The position numbers and the translations under genes are program-made. A DNA stretch of 64,000 bases from assembly GCA_943737045.1 (NCBI GenBank), contig CALSFV010000212.1:357001-421000 (forward strand). The letters run 5' to 3'. Positions 1 to 12,270 of the stretch are shown in pieces; position 1 is the first letter of the stretch, and each line of letters opens with the position of its first letter. Under the pieces are notes generated by a model. The model searched no databases. It saw only the letters and a program-made list of their open reading frames with translations, and was not told the origin of the DNA. This stretch comes from Parapristionchus giblindavisi. Lineage: Eukaryota; Nematoda; Chromadorea; Rhabditida; Diplogasteridae.

Positions 1-167
1 GGATACGATAACCGGCATAAAATGATCTCGAAACCGACCGTAGCGGGTGCTATTGAATTATGAAAATGACGTTGCCTTTCCCCATCAACTTGACATTTTA
101 CTTCACTTTGACTTTTGGAAAATTTTATTCTCCGTGTCTTCACATAACATACCGAACGATAATTCAG

Positions 168-1730
168 GAAGGCAGTCTAGCCGAGTGCGAGGCTCCCTGC
201 AAGGTCGTCGGCGACATTCACGGACAGTTTGTTGTAGGCCGGAATCGGGCGTAATCATCGGAGCAAAATAATCTATTTAAGCACATGCACATGCTTTTCG
301 ATATGATCGGACGAGTACCCAAGGAGCGCATGATGTTGCTCGGTGATTATGTCGATAGAGGACCTCACTCCATTGAGGTACCCACGGTGGCCCATCCACG
401 CTCCACAATGTCCCCGATTCACTCCGCTCCCCCTTTCCAGGTCGTACTGTACCTGTTCGCGCTCAAGATTCGTCATCCTACTCGCATCTTCCTACTCCGT
501 GGCAACCACGAAACGCCCGCCGTCAATAAAATCTACGGATTCTACGCTGAACTCATCAACAAATTCGGATATCCAGGGTATATATTTTATATTCTTTTCA
601 AAAGTAGAGAAGAAAACTCCTCGTTTTACACACTCGCACATAGTTTCATTTCTTTTTTTTTCTTTTCATGACTTCACATGCACAAACACATACTCAACAA
701 TGAAACAAAATATATCATTGCGTAGGGTAGATGCTGTCCAAATACCATATTCACAATTACTGTATACGTTACCGTACCACAATTACCGTATCAGCTACCG
801 TGCCCACAATTACCGTATCAGCTACCGTATTCACAATTACCGTATCAATTACCGTATTCTTTCAGAGTCGGTCTGTGGTATGACTTCCAGTCCATATTCA
901 ACCGTCTCCCACTTGCTGGACTTATCGGCAAGAAGGTGAGCTTATCTATGATCGGTTACATATATGATTATCTCTTGATCTTTGATCTTTGATCTCAGGT
1001 TCTGTGCATGCACGGTGGTCTGTCGCCCGAACTCGTCTCACTCAACACCATCAGAAACATCGTTCGACCCTGTGAACCACTCGACAAGGGATTATTGATT
1101 GATCTCCTCTGGTCCGATCCCACCAACAAGGTACGGTAACACAAGTACTGTAGATTGATCTTTGATCTTTCCCAGGGCGATGGTTGGTTCCACTCCATTC
1201 GTGGTATCTCGTACATGTTCGGCAAGCAAGTTGTCAATCAGTTCTGCGAGGTCCTCGGCATAGATCTTATCATTCGCGCCCATCAGGTACTAGAGGGTAG
1301 AGGGTGGAGCTTAATCCTTAATCTACAGGTGGTCCAGGATGGTTACGAGTTCATGGGAGGTCGTAAGCTCATAACGGTCTTCTCGGCGCCCAACTACTGC
1401 AATCAGTTCAGTAATGCCGCCGCTGTAGTGTGCATCGACGCAGAGTTGAAGGTAGGCGGGGCCACAAAGGGGCGGGTCTATACATAAACTACAGAAGGCA
1501 TGACATCCTCAACACTTGCAGGTATCCTTCCAACAGATGATGGTCCCTCTTGTGCCCGGTAGCAAGGCCAAGCCTGCTCCAGTGGTCGCTGCCGATCTCA
1601 GAGAGCCGAAGGTAGCGCCCGTCACAAAAGTATGTTTGCGGTGGTGGTGCCGTTGGGTTACGGTATTCTGTCATTTGCCACTTTACAGATGGACTACAAA
1701 AACAACAACGCATCTCCGGCCAAGGCTTAG
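168..1730 (+). CDS. PP1-type Ser/Thr protein phosphatase, 5' end outside window
   Basis: Metal-dependent PPP-family phosphatase catalytic domain. Exons with matching phase: 168-230, 282-377, 441-577, 866-935, 999-1130, 1176-1286, 1329-1451, 1522-1611 and 1689-1730 (stop TAG), giving about 287 visible residues. The family signature motifs occur in order: [36 protein letters not shown] and SAPNYC, so all metal-binding Asp/His/Asn residues are present. About 50 N-terminal residues usual for PP1 are missing and probably lie upstream of base 1. The 230/282 junction gives a linker one residue shorter than usual, so that exon border is the least certain. The C-terminal tail is short and ends in SPAKA. 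Several introns carry GATCTTT or ACCGTAT repeats. Function is inferred from the family; the substrate is unknown. A second PP1-like gene lies at 20880-23532. Confidence 0.88.
735..865. repeat. Intronic ACCGTAT-rich tandem repeat
   Basis: The fourth visible phosphatase intron (578-865) ends with several tandem copies of a 15-30 bp unit built on CACAATTACCGTATCA and GCTACCGTATT, running up to the splice acceptor at 861-865. The same ACCGTA/TACGGT word recurs in introns and minisatellites across the window. Confidence 0.6.
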
Positions 1731-2022
1731 GAGTGATTTGATTGAGTAGAAGATATCATTACGAGCCCGATAAAAGGTCGTTAATGGCACTTGTCCAATG
1801 CATCGCATCAATATGCACATATATTAATATTACAATACGATACCATCGATCGACAATCAATCAATAATCAATAATCGACCAAGGGGTAGATCACAATGTA
1901 CAAACATAATATACATGAGATTAAATATTCTAAGAACAATTAGTTAAATAGTCGAGGAACGCAATAACAAACAACAATGAGATCGTGAGCATGGAACAGG
2001 AAATACGATGACAGTAGACTTC

Positions 2023-3137
2023 CTTGAAACGCTACGAGCAAAAATTATAATATGTCTCCTGTTATCTTTGAGCTTAGGGAGTGGGTATATGGTATGGGAG
2101 TTCAAACACCAAAAGGGATATGCAATACAGTGTAAACTGATAAGACAGATCGAGAAATGAACTGAATATAAGATGATTCAGTCATATCTGATCCACCATA
2201 GCAGTAATACACATACATATGTACGAGATCAAAGGTCAAAGATCAGAACATTTCACAAAAGATCAAAGATTAGAACATTTCACAATAGCCCATCAGACAA
2301 ACATGATATAAATCAAAAGATTAACTAATCAATAATTGACTCAACAACTTCGTTCTTATGATTCGTGCGATAACAAGATCAACACACTACACATCTGCGC
2401 TCTTTTTTTCGAATGAAATGGGAATGTTTTGCAATAATTCCTAATCAGCGCTATCATCAAAATGGCATGAAAGGCATGAAAGGAAGATGCTGGGAAACGT
2501 CTTCTAACTTGGAGAGTAGATAGACATCGATGATTCATAAACGTCCTCAACGACGACTCAAAGAACGAAGATCTTGAGTCATCCCTCGCTTCTCCACAAT
2601 CCTATCATCTACATCGGTGATGATCTTCTTAAGAGGAAATTATTTGAAGAGAAGAGCTTCTGGCTCTGCAAAGGATTGGATGATTGGTGGAGGAAATGTA
2701 AAGATCAAAGATCAAATTGAAAATGGGACAACAGGAAGGTGCGCAAGACAATTGAAAACTGCAAAATGAAATTAGCAAGAATAGGAACGCTTGGTCTACA
2801 TATGATATCATGAATCATAATGCAAATCGGAATAAGGCTTGAGAACAAATGTGAAAATGTATGCGAATGAAAACAGGAGATTGATCGATAGACACAGTAA
2901 GGGAAAGACAGTGGGAGGGGGTAAAATCAGAGAGATAGGTAAAAGGGAGGCAGTACGACTACGACAGAAGTACGACAGAAGGGCTGTCCCGGAGTGTCGA
3001 AATGCAGAAGGAGGAAGACATAGAGAGGTAAAGATACACTAAATATTGATCGAAATACTACTAAAAGGACTGTATTCTAATGGAAAGTAGGACACGATGC
3101 AAGAGACAAGAAAAAGAGGATAAAAGATCAAAGATCA
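2023..3137. repeat. Tandem segmental duplication, copy A (degenerate)
   Basis: This block is colinear with 3775-4939. Shared landmarks include AAAAGGGATATGCAATACAG at about 2112 and 3872, and GGACACGATGCAAGAGACAA near 3090 and 4892. Copy A carries stops where copy B is open in the minus-strand frames described for copy B, for example GGTGTTTGA against GGTGTTTCA in the minus-strand reading. It is best seen as an older, non-functional copy. No intact gene is seen between 1731 and 3774. Confidence 0.75.
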
Positions 3138-3774
3138 ACTTCGACAGGCGTAGAAAGAGGAGAAGAAACTGATTGTGAGACCAATGACCACAAACAAAGA
3201 TAACGAAAAAGAGAACACTAAATATGATAATCGTTGATTATACGTAAATTGCTAAGCAATGGATAATGTTTTACAAAGTAAATAGCGACAAGGTATGCAA
3301 ACCGGGGAGCAAATCAAAGAACGAATCAAAACATGACAGTCCATTGTAATCTCGATAAGAATGGGATGGAAGGAGGACAGAACTTGGATTTTCTAGGGAG
3401 GAGTTGAGAAAGGGACTGGCTATGAGATTGAAAGGAATCAATCAAAGAAAAGAGAAGAACGATAGAGAGGTAAAGGGCGAAAGAGAATGGCAGAAGGAGA
3501 GGGAAGGATATAGCAAATTAGGAAAACAAGTATACTTTCGAAGAAATTGGCGGGAAGAATGGATGATGAACAACGATTCATAAACAATATCGATGGTAGA
3601 TCAAGTTCACGTCCTGTGTTTCCTTCTTTGTACTCTCTTAATTATCCATACTCTCTCACTCTGTCTCTGTCTCTGTCTGTACTCTCTTCTGTCTGGACAC
3701 TCTCTCATCTGACCAAACAATCGTCATATAACAATAGGATGATACTTTGATCAGAGTGATTTGTTATCCATAAT

Positions 3775-4939
3775 CTTGAAACACTACAAGCAAAAAGTTA
3801 TGTCTCATCATTTTTCTCACTGTGATCTTTGAGCTTACGGAATGGATATACGGTATAGGAGTTGAAACACCAAAAGGGATATGCAATACAGTGTGAACTG
3901 ATAAGACATATCGAGAAATGAACGGAATATAATATAATTCGGTCATATCTGATCCATCATAGCAGTAATACACATACATATGTACGAGATCAAAGGCCAA
4001 AGATCAGAACATTTCACAAAAGTTCAAAAAATAAGACCATGTCACAATATCCCATCAGACATACATGATATAAATCAATAGATTAACTAATCAATAGTTG
4101 ACTCACTTCAGGTTTCCCTATTTTTCGAAGAATCTCCATGCATTCAATCGGCATTCTCGTCATCAATCGATAATTGTCCTCTACCGTTTCATCTCTCATT
4201 GTCTTGTAATCGGAAGATGTAGCGAAACGTCTTCTAACTACGTTGGAGAGAAGATAGTCATCGATGATTGATATAGGTCTTTGTCGACGAAGCCCAGATC
4301 GATGTACAGTACCTGGCACTGAAATGGAAGTAGAATGAAGGTAAAGAATGTCCAAACTACTATGAAACTCTCCTGATCAGTCATAGTCAATAGGGGCATC
4401 TCGAGTCGTCCCTCGCTTCTTCCGAATCCTATCACCGACATCGATGATGATCTTCTTATGAGGAAGTTATTTGAAGAGTAGGCCTGCTGGCTCTGCAAAA
4501 GATTGAACGATTTCTAGAGGAGATGTAAAGATCAAAGATCAAATTGAGAAAGGGATAACAGGAAAGTGCGCAAGACAATTGAAAACTGCAAATGAAATGA
4601 ACAGGAATAGGAACGCGTAGATTACATATGATATCATGAATCATAATGCAAATCGGAATACGGCTTCACAACAACTGTGAAAATGTACGCAAATGAAAAC
4701 AGGAAAATGATCGATAGAGACAGAAAGGGAAAGACAGAGGGAAATGGGCAAAAGCATAGAGAGACAGAAGTACGACAGAAGGGCTGTGCCGGAGTGTCGA
4801 AAAGCAGAAGGAGAGAGACATAGAGAGGCAAAGATACACTAAATATTGATCGAAATACTACACTAAAAGGACTGTATTCCAATGGAAAGTAGGACACGAT
4901 GCAAGAGACAAGGAAAAGGGGACAAAAGATCAAAGATCA
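3775..4939. repeat. Tandem segmental duplication, copy B
   Basis: Second copy of the block at 2023-3137, in direct orientation and about 1.75 kb away, diverged by substitutions and short indels. Both copies end with GATCAAAGATC runs. Minus-strand frames are open in this copy and broken in copy A. Confidence 0.75.
4107..4492 (-). CDS. Possible small gene or gene fragment, unknown product
   Basis: I do not recognise this protein. Two minus-strand exon candidates join in phase. The first runs from an acceptor at 4492 (TTTTGCAG) through SSNNFLIRRSSSMSV to ...LLTMTDQE. The second starts after an acceptor TTCCATTTCAG near 4319 and ends at donor GAA|GTGAGT (4107), with a charged stretch including SIIDDYLLSNVVRRRF and ECMEILRKIGKPE. 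Upstream and downstream exons were not found, so this may be a fragment. Better preservation than in copy A (2023-3137) is the main argument for coding. Alternatively it is non-coding repeat DNA. Confidence 0.3.
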
Positions 4940-5580
4940 TCTTCTATCACTCCAACATTGGGATATCTACACGCGATTCTAGGTAAGCATATTCAGAAGT
5001 TTAAACATTTGATCAATTCTTAATCAAATCAACAATATATATTGATCGATGGTCATTTCAGCCATCCAAGACTAGAATTGGTTTCACTCATGACGGACTC
5101 CAAGTGTCCTCATTCGAGTTGTGAAGTCTCTACTTCATTATCTATAGAGAAGATCACATTGTAAGCACAGCTTAGTTTATCGTTAATCAAACTACAATAA
5201 CCTAGCACCAAGTAATAAAATTCCAACAATTAATCCTTCTCAATTCAGGATCATGATCAAGATCTTCTCTGCAAGTTCCCGCTAAGTCAAACTAGCGCGG
5301 GACACGATCCCGGGTGGGGTGCATCCCCACTGCCTGGAGTGCTCACGTATTACTGGTAAGCACGGCTGATACAGAGTATTACGGTAGTTTGGTATATTCC
5401 AGACTACGGTAGTACGATCTAGACTGAAATAATCAATCGGTTTCTTTACAGCACTCGATCGGCTCGATAGGCCGCCGAAGCTCCGTTTTCGCAGAACGAA
5501 GGAATTAGTCGACGGTAGGAATAGGATAGTTTATGAATCATTTAATCGATTGATTCATTATAGGTTCAAATAACTAGATA
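4936..5580 (+). other. Possible spliced transcript, coding status unclear
   Basis: Four plus-strand donors of the form GTAAGC or GTAGGA alternate with good acceptors (TTTCAG before 5063, TTCAG before 5250, TTTACAG before 5451), which looks like a real intron-exon chain. The second block reads openly (SLMTDSKCPHSSCEVSTSLS) but joins to an early stop in the third. That third block has several short hairpins, such as GTGGGG/CCCCAC and CGGGA/TCCCG, around 5300-5330, so a structured non-coding RNA is also possible. No family is recognised. Confidence 0.2.
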
Positions 5581-6447
5581 CTCCTCTTTCGTCTACTCGA
5601 TCTACAACGTCATCTTCAGATGACGTCATCGACTGTTTAGTGAATGATCTTCATGATCATCACTGCTTCCTCATTCATTTCCCTCCCCCGTCCCTCTCAT
5701 TTCTCTTTCCCCTGTTTTGTTATTCCCAATATCTCCATCCATTTCATTATCTTCTCTATTTATATTCGTTGATCTTTTATTCTAATACATTAGTTTAATA
5801 ACTTCCACGTGTTCAAATATAATGGTCTATGGAAAATAACAGTCAATGAGCGAAATTCAGCAAAAAAAATTAAATTATACTGAAAAAAAAACAATTCCCT
5901 AGCTAAGGTATCCAAAAAGAATTATTCCTAGTCTTTTAAGGGAATATTTCCCTTATATGAGTGGGAATTATTCTCGTGGGTGCCTAAGCTAGGCCAGGCC
6001 TAAGCTATTCGGTGAGTAAGTAGTTGAAATTCTGAGACTTGACATCACTGGGCTGACTCTAGATGAGCCGAGAGGGGGAGAAGGTGGTTAGGCGGAAACA
6101 AGAACGGTCAGAACTGTTGATATGTATTCTTTTCTAGTGGAACAACATTCAGTAATGTGACAGGAATGATCTTCTGAATAGCCATCTGATATTTTCACAT
6201 GTTGCCGACGTGATATTTCACTTTTTGAAATGTGGTTGAACCGGAACGATATGGGGGATAAAGAAGGGGGAGTCATCAGAATGGAGAACAACCGAGAGGA
6301 GAGGAGAGGAGAGGAGGAGGAGGACATTCATGGATTATGGAGAGGAGATGAAGAAGACACACTTATGGAGACCATGGAGAGGAGATAGAGAAGAAACTTC
6401 ATAGAGTGGAGAGATGATGTCGAAGATGAGGACAGAGAGGTAAGCAA

Positions 6448-7085
6448 CACTCAGAAAAAAAGGTGTAAAATAGAACACATTTTCATGTTCATTCCGTCAG
6501 ACTCTAATACGCGATGTGTAACTATTAACAGCCTAAAAAGTGTACTTTTCAACACATGAAAAGGTGTAAAAATGAACACCTCGAGGTGTAAAAACTACAC
6601 CTTTTTGAATGGCGCGGTCACCCCTTTTCATTCATTAGCTCTGCACATATCTTTAGACTCCAACCACTTTGTCAATGTTACCACTGACTGTCAAAAATTT
6701 GTGAGTGTCAACACATTTGCGTCTCACAATCATATCTTTCAATTGTAATAAGAATAGACTTCACAATCGCTCGATGACATGCGCATTGCATGAATGCAAG
6801 TGTATACAAATAGGCGCGGCGAACACCAGAAGGGTTTGGTGGAGGCGGTATTCGGTTTAAAAGAACACCTTTCCAGGTGTACCACTGAGCACATAAAGAG
6901 GTGTAAATTAGAGACTCGAAACTTTGAACGTGAAGCTGAAACCTGTAAAACCGGACATCTTTTCATGTGTTCAAAAGAGCACTTTAAAAGGTGTAAATTA
7001 GGACACCCCTACGTCTTCATAAAAACACTCCGAGGTGTTCTACAAAATTACACCTGTTCATTTTTACACCTTTTTTTCTGAGTGA
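6448..7085. mobile_element. Non-autonomous DNA transposon with CACTCAG termini
   Basis: The left end CACTCAGAAAAAAAGG (6448) is matched in inverse by CCTTTTTTTCTGAGTG (ending 7085), giving an inverted repeat of about 22 bp. The interior repeats AGGTGTAAAA/TTTTACACCT words many times in both orientations, so it can fold extensively. The ORFs inside are shadows of these repeats and no transposase is present. No clear target-site duplication was found. Confidence 0.75.
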
Positions 7086-7414
7086 ACATCGAGTCTATCG
7101 ATAGTACTGAATAGATGATCAACCTTGAATCGAGAACCATTGACTGATACTAACACAAATGGTCTCAATCTTACATGATTCCACGATCCACGATCAAAAC
7201 TATAACTGCTCGATATACTATAAACAGTTATCAAAACGAAAAAAAAGTGAAACATTGAGACAAATTGTAACAAAATTGGATAACACTTCACAAAATAGCA
7301 CATTGTGTTTGGATGATGCACTTATGTAGTATAAAAGAGAAATAATTAATCACGAAAAAAATTTTTTGCACTGGAAAAAGAGAAAAATTGCATATAGTTA
7401 ATAATTCTTCTTCC

Positions 7415-7485
7415 GTGGTCATGCGCACAGCCTTGCCTGTCCCCTGTCAGGTTTGCGCACAGACTTTCCACCAGCATGCCCACCT
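7415..7485. mobile_element. Fragment of a CATAGGTGGGC-family MITE
   Basis: It shares TGCGCACAGCCTTGCC, GGTTTGCGCACAG and GCCCACCTA with the complete copies at 25644-25839 and 61194-61385. Only one end is present here. Confidence 0.6.
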
Positions 7486-7611
7486 ACAGCGAATTTTTAG
7501 AGTTCGGTTCGTGGAATGAACCAAACTGCAAAAGTTGTATACAATAGAAAATTTTACCGTATACCAGTTTTACAAAACAGCATTCATAGCCAATTATTTC
7601 AACATTTCTTT

Positions 7612-7697
7612 AAATACATGATATTTCTTTAGTTCTTTAGGTATCTGGGCTGACGGGTTATGTATTGTGGTACCCGGTGATTCGCTGTTTCTCATTA
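7612..7697. repeat. Direct repeat, copy 1
   Basis: About 85 bp containing AGTTCTTTAGGTATCTGGGC and TGTATTGTGGTACCCG, repeated at 8340-8424 with few differences. The GTACCCGGTGA part appears once more near 7736. The intervening 650 bp hold no recognisable gene. Confidence 0.6.
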
Positions 7698-8339
7698 TTA
7701 TGACAATTAGATGTAGAAATGAATGATGTCTGGGGGTACCCGGTGAATCTCTGTTAGTCTTTAGATCGATGACATATATTTATATGTTTTGATAGATTGA
7801 CGAATGATGGTATTGGGTGTAAGCTAGTTGTATAGTAATGATACGATCGTTTTAATAGGATACGGTAGGAGTTAAATGAATGATCGATTGGTGTTTTTGA
7901 CTATGAGAGCATGTTTATATTAGTTGACGATACAGTGGGAATATTGAATGTCATGCTCATAATATTGTAATTATAGGCTACGTTCTATCCATGATGATCA
8001 TATTATAATATATACTGAGAAATAATTTATGAAATGCTGTACTAATCAATAATCCTGCTGTTCAGTCTGTCCTCCTACCGTATGCGTTTCTCTACCGTAA
8101 TCAAGAGTGGGAATGGATCACCACCTTGGATAAAAGAGACTACTGTATCGAAGGATCGACTGGAGAAAGGTAATAAGTGTCAATCAATAATGTATAAAGA
8201 TTTATGCTCGTCTTATTGTTGTTGTTTGTGGATGAGATGTGAGCTAATTGCAAGTACAGTACGCTGATTGGAGATTACTGTAGACAACTTTGATCTAATT
8301 TTAATGGATTAGTATTATTTGTACATAGAAACGTGCTTT

Positions 8340-8424
8340 AAATACATGATAATTCTTTAGTTCTTTAGGTATCTGGGCTGACGGGGTTATGTATTGTGGT
8401 ACCCGCTGATTCGTTGTTTCTCAT
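8340..8424. repeat. Direct repeat, copy 2
   Basis: Second copy of the repeat at 7612-7697, about 730 bp downstream and in the same orientation. Confidence 0.6.
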
Positions 8425-8559
8425 TGCGTCTCTTACTTTTGCATACTATCTCTGTCGCGACGCGTCTTTTTTCTTTCTCTGTCCTCTCTCGCCTACAGCA
8501 CACATTTTCATAGCCACCACTTTTTTTAAAATTTAACATACAAAAAAAGTATGGCACAA

Positions 8560-8742
8560 AGTACCAAGGCTGACCGCATTTTGAGCCAAAATCTTCCAAA
8601 AATCGAAAAACCTGACCGCATTTGGAACCAAAATTTCACAAAAATCTAGAAAACTTGACCTCATTTTCATCCAATTTTGCCTAAAATCGAATAACCAGAC
8701 TGACCCCATTTTAAAATCCGATAACCTATCTATTCGACCTAT
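8560..8742. mobile_element. Partial CATAGGTCGAA-family MITE
   Basis: It contains tandem units of about 40 bp built on CTGACCGCATTTTGAGCC and CAAAAATCGAAAAACC, and ends with ATTCGACCTATG, the inverse of the family terminus. It matches 60921-61123 and the truncated copy at 63941-64000. The left end is not recognisable. Confidence 0.6.
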
Positions 8743-9381
8743 GACCAGTTTATGACTGGATTATGTAGTACTCCCAGACAGATTTATTACTGTAGATGAG
8801 GTGATTTTCTAGTCTTATATCGATTGATTAGATATTAAAAAGTAATAACTATTGATCCCCTAAGAAAGAGATATAATGCTGGGTGAGCAGAAAATCATAT
8901 TAATATTTTCAGCATCCACATGAGACGCATCCACATTGTGAGAATTGATTTGGCTGCGGTGGATTCGGGGCGGTGATCTACCGTCAATGACTCTATTCGA
9001 TTCGATGATCCTCTCATCCTCTTCGCACTTGCGAACTTAGAAAGGTAATAGATATATAATATTTTATTCATGAATAACGTATTTCGTCTGAGCTTGGACT
9101 GTGCTTTCTCGTTTCGGAGTGTTGCACTAATCCTTTTATGCTATTATCTAAAGCGCACCTTTCCCTGAATGGCCGCTTGACCAAAGCAAAGTACAGTTAC
9201 GCCGCGTGTCTTATGTACATGGATTATGGTAACGCTCAATTTTGTTGCGTCACCACAACACTCCATGCATGTTTACATAATATAATGTGAAGCATTGTGA
9301 ATCATTAAAACGATAGTTATGTCTATACAAAAGTTCTAATAATGAGTTTCTTTACCATAAAAAAGGTAAAGGTTGTGCTCA

Positions 9382-10540
9382 GGTATTTCGAAACTAGCAA
9401 AACTCTACTTAGATTGCGTAGCAGTTTACTGCAAGTTTACTACAAGGGAAAGAACATTTGAAGAAATGCATTGAGAGGCCGTTTGCGTAAGAGTCGGCAA
9501 ATCTGGAGGGGGCTTGGCACAGACCAAAAATTTCGATACCCTCAAAACTTGTGCATAGGGGTTATCGACCACGCTGATGAAGATGGGCATAGTCATTTTG
9601 GCCCCGTGGTCCCGCAACGCCCGGGTGGGATTACGGTAAAATCACCTTTTCAAGCCGTTCTCGGTCCATGGTTGAGCTAGATGGATGAAAATTGGGCGCC
9701 TGGTGCAGAATTCAATGGCAATGACGGCTGTCTACTTCATTTGTTTTGAAATTTTTACAAAAAGCTCGTATAGTGCAACTTTTTTGGAGATGTTTGCGCC
9801 CCTGACGAGTACCACCGTTCGAACCGGAGTGACGAGAGGATTCCAACTATGTATTTTGAGCTAATATCTCCTTTGGAAGGCCAATATTGCTTCGATATAG
9901 TGATCTACATCTGAAAGCAGTCACCCTCCGAAACATGCATAACATGTCTGAGTGGCGAGAGAGCGTGCGGAAATGAGAGAGTGTGAGGGAGCGCGCGGCG
10001 TAAACAACTCCTCGTGATCACTATATTGAGGCAATATTAGCCGTACAACGGAAATATGAGCTCGAAATACATCGTTGGAATCCTCTCGTCACGCCGGTTC
10101 GAACGGTGGTACTCGTCAAGGGCGCAAACGTCTCCATCAAAAGTTGCACTATACGAGCTTTTTGTAAAAATTTCAAAACAAATGAAGTAGACAGCCGTCA
10201 TTTCCATTGAATTCTGCACCAGGCGACCAATTTTCATCCATCTAGATCGACCATAGCCGAGAACGGCTTAAAAAGGTGATTTTACCGTAATCCCACCCGG
10301 GCGTTGCGGGACCACTAGGGCCAAAATGACTATGCCCATCTTCATCAGCGTGGTCGATAACCCCTATGCACAAGTTTTGAGGGAATCTAAATTTTTGGTC
10401 TGTGCCAAGCCTTGTTCGACTCTTACGCAAACGGCCTCTTAAAGTATTAATCATCACTTGCAGTAAACTTACGTCTAACTAGAAGTAGACAAGTCTACTT
10501 CAAGTGGGAATGATAAGTAAACTACTAGTTTTGAAATACC
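9382..10540. mobile_element. Outer foldback element with GGTATTTCGAAAC ends
   Basis: The left end GGTATTTCGAAACTAG is matched by CTAGTTTTGAAATACC at the right. Inside lies the element at 9475-10438. The same terminus brackets the 2.1 kb element at 24957-27065, so this is a second, much shorter member. Short CTACTT/AAGTAGA repeats lie just inside both ends. No target-site duplication was found. Confidence 0.65.
9475..10438. mobile_element. Foldback element with GAGGCCGTTTGCG ends
   Basis: An inverted repeat with arms of about 430 bp. The left arm starts GAGGCCGTTTGCGTAAGAG, and the right arm ends with its inverse. The short ORFs at 9426-9680 and 10037-10457 are mirror images of the same arm sequence, not genes. 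The centre is a GAGAGAG/GTGCGG-rich spacer. Related copies lie at 21331-21846 and 45193-46201, with a single end at 12228-12258. Confidence 0.8.
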
Positions 10541-11348
10541 ATAAAGGCAAACTAAGTCCTGCGTGTGATCATTGCTATGCCAGTGGTTACTATGGAATTC
10601 ATAAACATTTGTATACTGATTATGATTACATTCATTTAGATGGTCGTTCATCCTTCTTCTGGTGTATATCTATTATACTATTCCTCCAACCTCTCTCATC
10701 TATCACCGATTCTCAATCACTATTCGTCCGGAATTGATTTTTTTCCATCTCACCTCATTTGCATTGTTTTTGATGTTTTTGTTTCTTCTCCTTTCATGTT
10801 TGATTTAAAGAATTCAAAATGGGGGACATGGGATGGAATATTGTGTTATTATTGTACTATCCTAGGAGAATACAACTGTGTGAGTGCCACTCGAATTTGC
10901 CGGATCTTTGTATTGTTTTTTTTACAAAACTTACCCAACTTGGAAGAACTCGAACCACCACCGACCTTCTGACCATCTCGAGCACAATCCACTCTCACGC
11001 TTGTTTTAACAATGAACACTGACAGTCATTATTCTTAATCTATTCCGGTTTCTGGATGGATATCTAGGTGTTTCATTCCATCCGAGTACTGGGTGGATTA
11101 TTGTATGCACTGGGTTGTACTACGTATGTTCTGGGGAGATTTTGAAGTATTCTGTATACCGTAAACGAGAAAATAGTGACAAATTTTGAAAGATGTTGAA
11201 AAATGAATAGTGTTATTTACATAGAATTGTAAGTTTTTTTTTATTGGAAGTATTATTCGAGAATCTGTGTGTTGGTCCAATTGACCTATACGGTGCAATC
11301 AAGCTCTATCTAAAGGCTGCATGCTCCGTGCCAAATATGCCGTTAGTT

Positions 11349-11450
11349 TTATGAACTGATAAGCAAATAAAAATTAATTTTTCGAAGAAAGATATCGACC
11401 ATAACTATTAACATAATTTATTTTTGGTTATTCAGTTCATAAATGCGCCG
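11349..11450. repeat. Short inverted repeat
   Basis: TTTATGAACTGATAAGCAAA is mirrored about 70 bp later by ATTCAGTTCATAAA with T/A-rich flanks, consistent with a small MITE or a fragment of one. No gene is seen from 10541 to 12270. Confidence 0.45.
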
Positions 11451-12227
11451 TAAAAATTGTCTTGTAAGATTTTCACAGTTCAGCGTAAAAATCGGGGTAT
11501 CTCTCTCAGAAAAGTATCTCTCTCAGAATCGCGAAATTAGCCTCAGATGAGTGGGGAAAACGACAAAAGATCCAACTTTGAACACTTTTAGGCGTCTATT
11601 TTTGCTATTCAAACCTATATGGATCGATCTTTCGAGTCGACGGACCAATCGGATTGAACGTCCGAGTAGTTATTCTCTAGGCCTATATCAACGAAGAAAT
11701 TAAACGTTCCGCATTTATTAAGAGAGATGGCCGTTAAGACTCGACCACTCCCCGGACACGTGCGCTAGCACTGGGAACTGGGAGTCCATACTTGGGTGTT
11801 AGGAGTGTCACCGGCCCTAATTACACAAAACAGCTGAAATTTCCTGTTTGTGCCCTCAGGCTATTAGAAAAATTAATTTTTTTGACCGCATCCACGCGCC
11901 CTATTAGTCTCCGCTCTTAGATTTTTGTTTGAATTAAAATAATATTTTTATCTCTCGACTAACACGTCTTTTTTATTTTGCCCCAATCATCATTATGATC
12001 CTCATGCAAATTGAGCAACAGTTGCTCTTGTGACTTTTCTGTTTCCTTCAACGGATCTCCAGCTATATTCGAAAAACTCTGAAAATATGCGATCTTTGGA
12101 GCTCCATACCGAACTCAAAAAAATTTTGCATACCACGAGAGTTTGCCCATTATTCTGACATATCGGGAGGTACTCAAAAATGTTATTATCTCAAAATTTT
12201 TGTTGCTGTACGGGATCCCGTTGCTGA

Positions 12228-12258
12228 TTGTCCGACTCTTACGCAAACGGGCTCTTAT
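12228..12258. mobile_element. Solo end of the GAGGCC foldback family
   Basis: CGACTCTTACGCAAACGG followed by GCTCTTATG matches the right terminus of the element at 9475-10438. The other end is missing. Confidence 0.5.
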
Positions 12259-12270
12259 GGTGTCCAGGTA

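Noticed and set aside
6794..7081. 95-residue ORF
   Set aside because: It lies within the CACTCAG element and repeats HLS/KRCKL words because of the internal GGTGTAAA repeats.
10504..11022. Overlapping plus-strand ORFs of 67-110 residues
   Set aside because: Several frames overlap in A/T-rich DNA with no conserved motif and no splice partners.
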